Source of the DNA: Alphaproteobacteria bacterium
GTDB taxonomy: Bacteria; Pseudomonadota; Alphaproteobacteria; DSM-16000; Inquilinaceae
Direction of reading: 5' to 3'
Assembly (NCBI GenBank): GCA_029263555.1
Contig: JAJUFW010000204.1
Span: forward strand, 1-5,970
DNA: 5,970 nucleotides
Shown: positions 4,268 to 5,970 of the stretch, one piece after another
Layout of the letters: every line of letters starts with the position of its first letter
Numbering within the stretch: the stretch's first letter is position 1
Position numbers and translations under genes: made by a program
Notes under the pieces: generated by a model
Databases searched by the model: none
Seen by the model: the letters and a program-made list of their open reading frames with translations, nothing else
What the model was told of the DNA's origin: nothing

Positions 4268-5970
4268 TTGTCCCCTTCCCCGTTCGGCGAAGAGCACGAC
4301 GTCGGCACCTTCCCCATCGTCCGGCGGCTGTTGCGCGAACACATGCTGAAATACTGGCCGCGACTGCTTGCAACCGCGGGCTGCATGGCGCTGGTCGCGG
4401 CCACGACCGTGGCGATGGCCAAGATCATGCAGCCGATCATCGACGAGGTGTTCATCGCCCGGAACCAGTATCTGCTGCTGCCGATCGCACTCGCCGCGCT
4501 TGCCGTGTTCGTTGTCAAGGGGCTCGCCACCTATGGTCAGTCGGTGCTGCTCTCCGATGTCGGCCGCAAGGTCATCGCCGAATTGCAGGAGCGGATGTTC
4601 GGCCGGCTGATGGAGGCCGACCTCGCCTCGTTCCACGAGACCGCCTCCGGCAAGCTCGTCAGCCGCTTCACCTACGACGTCCAGCAACTCTACGGCGCGG
4701 TCGCCAACGCCATCACCGGCATGGTCCGGGATTCCCTGTCCGTGGTCGGGCTGGTGATCCTGATGTTCGTGACCGAATGGAAGCTGGCGCTGGTGGCCTT
4801 CTTCGTCTTTCCCCTGGCGCTCCTGCCGATCGCGCGGCTGGGCAGGCGCATGCGGAAGGTCTCGCGCTCGACCCAGACGGAATACGGCCAGCTGACGGCC
4901 TGGCTCAGCCAGATTTTCCAGGGCATCCGGCACGTCAAGGCCTACAACGCCGAGGAGCGCGAGGCCGGGCGGGCACGATCCCTGATCTGGCTGATTGCCC
5001 GGCTGAACCAGAAGGCGGCGCGCATCAGCTCGGCCTCCCATCCGATCATGGAAACCCTGGGCGGCCTCGCGATCGTCGCTGTCATCCTCTACGGCGGCAA
5101 CGAGGTCATCTCCGGGCGCAGCACGGCGGGCGAGTTCTTCACCTTCATCACCGCCCTCCTCCTGGCCTACGAGCCGATGAAGAAGCTGGCGAACCTCAAC
5201 AGCACGCTCCAGCAGGGCGTCGCCGCGGCAAGCCGGGTCTTCACCCTGATCGACAGCAAGCCGAACATCACCGACAAGCCGGGAGCGATCACGCTCGGCC
5301 GGGTGACCGGCAGCATCGAAATGCGCGAAGTCCATTTCTCCTATGGAGACGACACCCAGGCGCTTCACGGCGTCACGATCGAGGTGCCGTCCGGCCGGAC
5401 CGTCGCGCTGGTCGGACCGTCGGGCGCCGGGAAGTCGACGGTTCTCAACCTCATCCCCCGCTTCTACGATGTCGGCGCCGGGGCCGTGCTGATCGACGGC
5501 CACGACGTCCGGGACGTGACGCTGTCCTCCCTGCGGGCGCAGATCGCGCTGGTCAGCCAGGACATCACCCTGTTCGACGATACCGTCCGGGCCAACATCG
5601 CCTATGGCCGCCCCGCGGCGACCCAGGAGGAGATCGAGACGGCCGCGCGCAACGCCGCCGCCCATGACTTCATCCTGTCGCTCCCGGACGGCTACGACAC
5701 GGTGATCGGCGAACATGGGGTCAAGCTGTCGGGCGGGCAGCGCCAGCGGCTGTCGATCCCGCGCGCCATGCTGAAGGATGCGCCGAACCTGCATCTGGAC
5801 GAAGCGACCACGGCCCTCCACACGGAAACGGAAAAGGCGGTCCAGGCCGCCCTGCATCGGCTGATGGTTGGACGGACCACGCTGATCATCGCCCATCGCC
5901 TGTCCACCGTCCGGAATGCCGACATCATCTACGGCATCGCCGACGGCCGGGTGGTCGAGCGCGGCACCCA
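4268..5970 (+). CDS. MsbA-like ABC exporter, fused permease-ATPase (3' end cut by window)
   Basis: An open frame of 567 codons runs off the right edge; relatives are about 580-620 residues, so only the tail is missing. The N-terminal half is an ABC exporter membrane domain with six helices (about 31-52, 66-88, 150-170, 172-191, 263-282, 286-303). The ATPase domain follows: Walker A GPSGAGKST (383-391), Q-loop Gln431, signature LSGGQ (487-491), Walker B ending Asp511-Glu512, H-loop His543. It most resembles MsbA-type flippases that move lipid A core or other lipids across the inner membrane, working as homodimers; no lpxK or waaA neighbour is visible to confirm this, so another hydrophobic substrate is possible. 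The start is a TTG at 4268 with GAGGA (4256-4260) seven bases before; the first in-frame ATG, codon 26, would remove the conserved elbow region. Residues 498-556 carry several unusual substitutions (Pro498, His509, His518). Confidence 0.9.
   Translation, partial: MSPSPFGEEHDVGTFPIVRRLLREHMLKYWPRLLATAGCMALVAATTVAMAKIMQPIIDEVFIARNQYLLLPIALAALAVFVVKGLATYGQSVLLSDVGRKVIAELQERMFGRLMEADLASFHETASGKLVSRFTYDVQQLYGAVANAITGMVRDSLSVVGLVILMFVTEWKLALVAFFVFPLALLPIARLGRRMRKVSRSTQTEYGQLTAWLSQIFQGIRHVKAYNAEEREAGRARSLIWLIARLNQKAARISSASHPIMETLGGLAIVAVILYGGNEVISGRSTAGEFFTFITALLLAYEPMKKLANLNSTLQQGVAAASRVFTLIDSKPNITDKPGAITLGRVTGSIEMREVHFSYGDDTQALHGVTIEVPSGRTVALVGPSGAGKSTVLNLIPRFYDVGAGAVLIDGHDVRDVTLSSLRAQIALVSQDITLFDDTVRANIAYGRPAATQEEIETAARNAAAHDFILSLPDGYDTVIGEHGVKLSGGQRQRLSIPRAMLKDAPNLHLDEATTALHTETEKAVQAALHRLMVGRTTLIIAHRLSTVRNADIIYGIADGRVVERGT

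Noticed and set aside
4262..5896. A 544-codon open frame on the minus strand opposite the ABC exporter
   Set aside because: Its translation is rich in Arg, Asp, Gly and Gln with no recognisable domain, while the plus strand encodes a full set of ABC motifs. Long antisense open frames are common in high-GC genes.

Overview
The window is high-GC DNA, densely coded on both strands. Gene content (a FadN-type 3-hydroxyacyl-CoA dehydrogenase, FadA-type thiolase, FadD acyl-CoA ligase, a LiuR-like MerR regulator, YnfA and an MsbA-like ABC exporter) suggests a Gram-negative proteobacterium, most likely an alphaproteobacterium of the Rhodospirillales kind. That placement is an inference from protein flavour and codon use; no rRNA or other marker is present.

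Layout. The left part (1-2032) is a minus-strand fatty-acid beta-oxidation operon. It reads from its promoter near 2030: MerR-family regulator (1953-1510), thiolase (1454-315), then a hydroxyacyl-CoA dehydrogenase that leaves the window at base 1 (256-1). Facing away from it on the plus strand is a small four-helix membrane protein of the YnfA/UPF0060 family (2092-2421, perhaps from 2056). Its 3' end overlaps by 29 bases the 3' end of a minus-strand fadD (4108-2393). Divergent from fadD on the plus strand is an MsbA-like ABC exporter (4268 to the right edge, where only its last residues are missing).

Regulation. The two divergent intergenic regions carry the same 14-base core, ACGTTTACGTAAAC (1988-2001 and 4172-4185), inside a dyad of the TTTACGT-WW-ACGTAAA type. 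One copy overlaps the -10 of a good promoter in front of the merR operon; the other lies about 60 bases upstream of fadD. The simplest reading is that the MerR protein represses its own operon and fadD, so that fatty-acid activation (FadD) and the later steps of beta-oxidation (hydroxyacyl-CoA oxidation, thiolysis) are induced together. The divergent ynfA and ABC exporter genes share those control regions and might be co-regulated.

The region reads as ordinary metabolism with a neat local regulon; I found no CRISPR array, RNA gene, insertion sequence or phage module. The oddest signal is a cluster of non-consensus residues in the last 200 bases of the ABC exporter, which could be sequence error near a contig end or a damaged ATPase.
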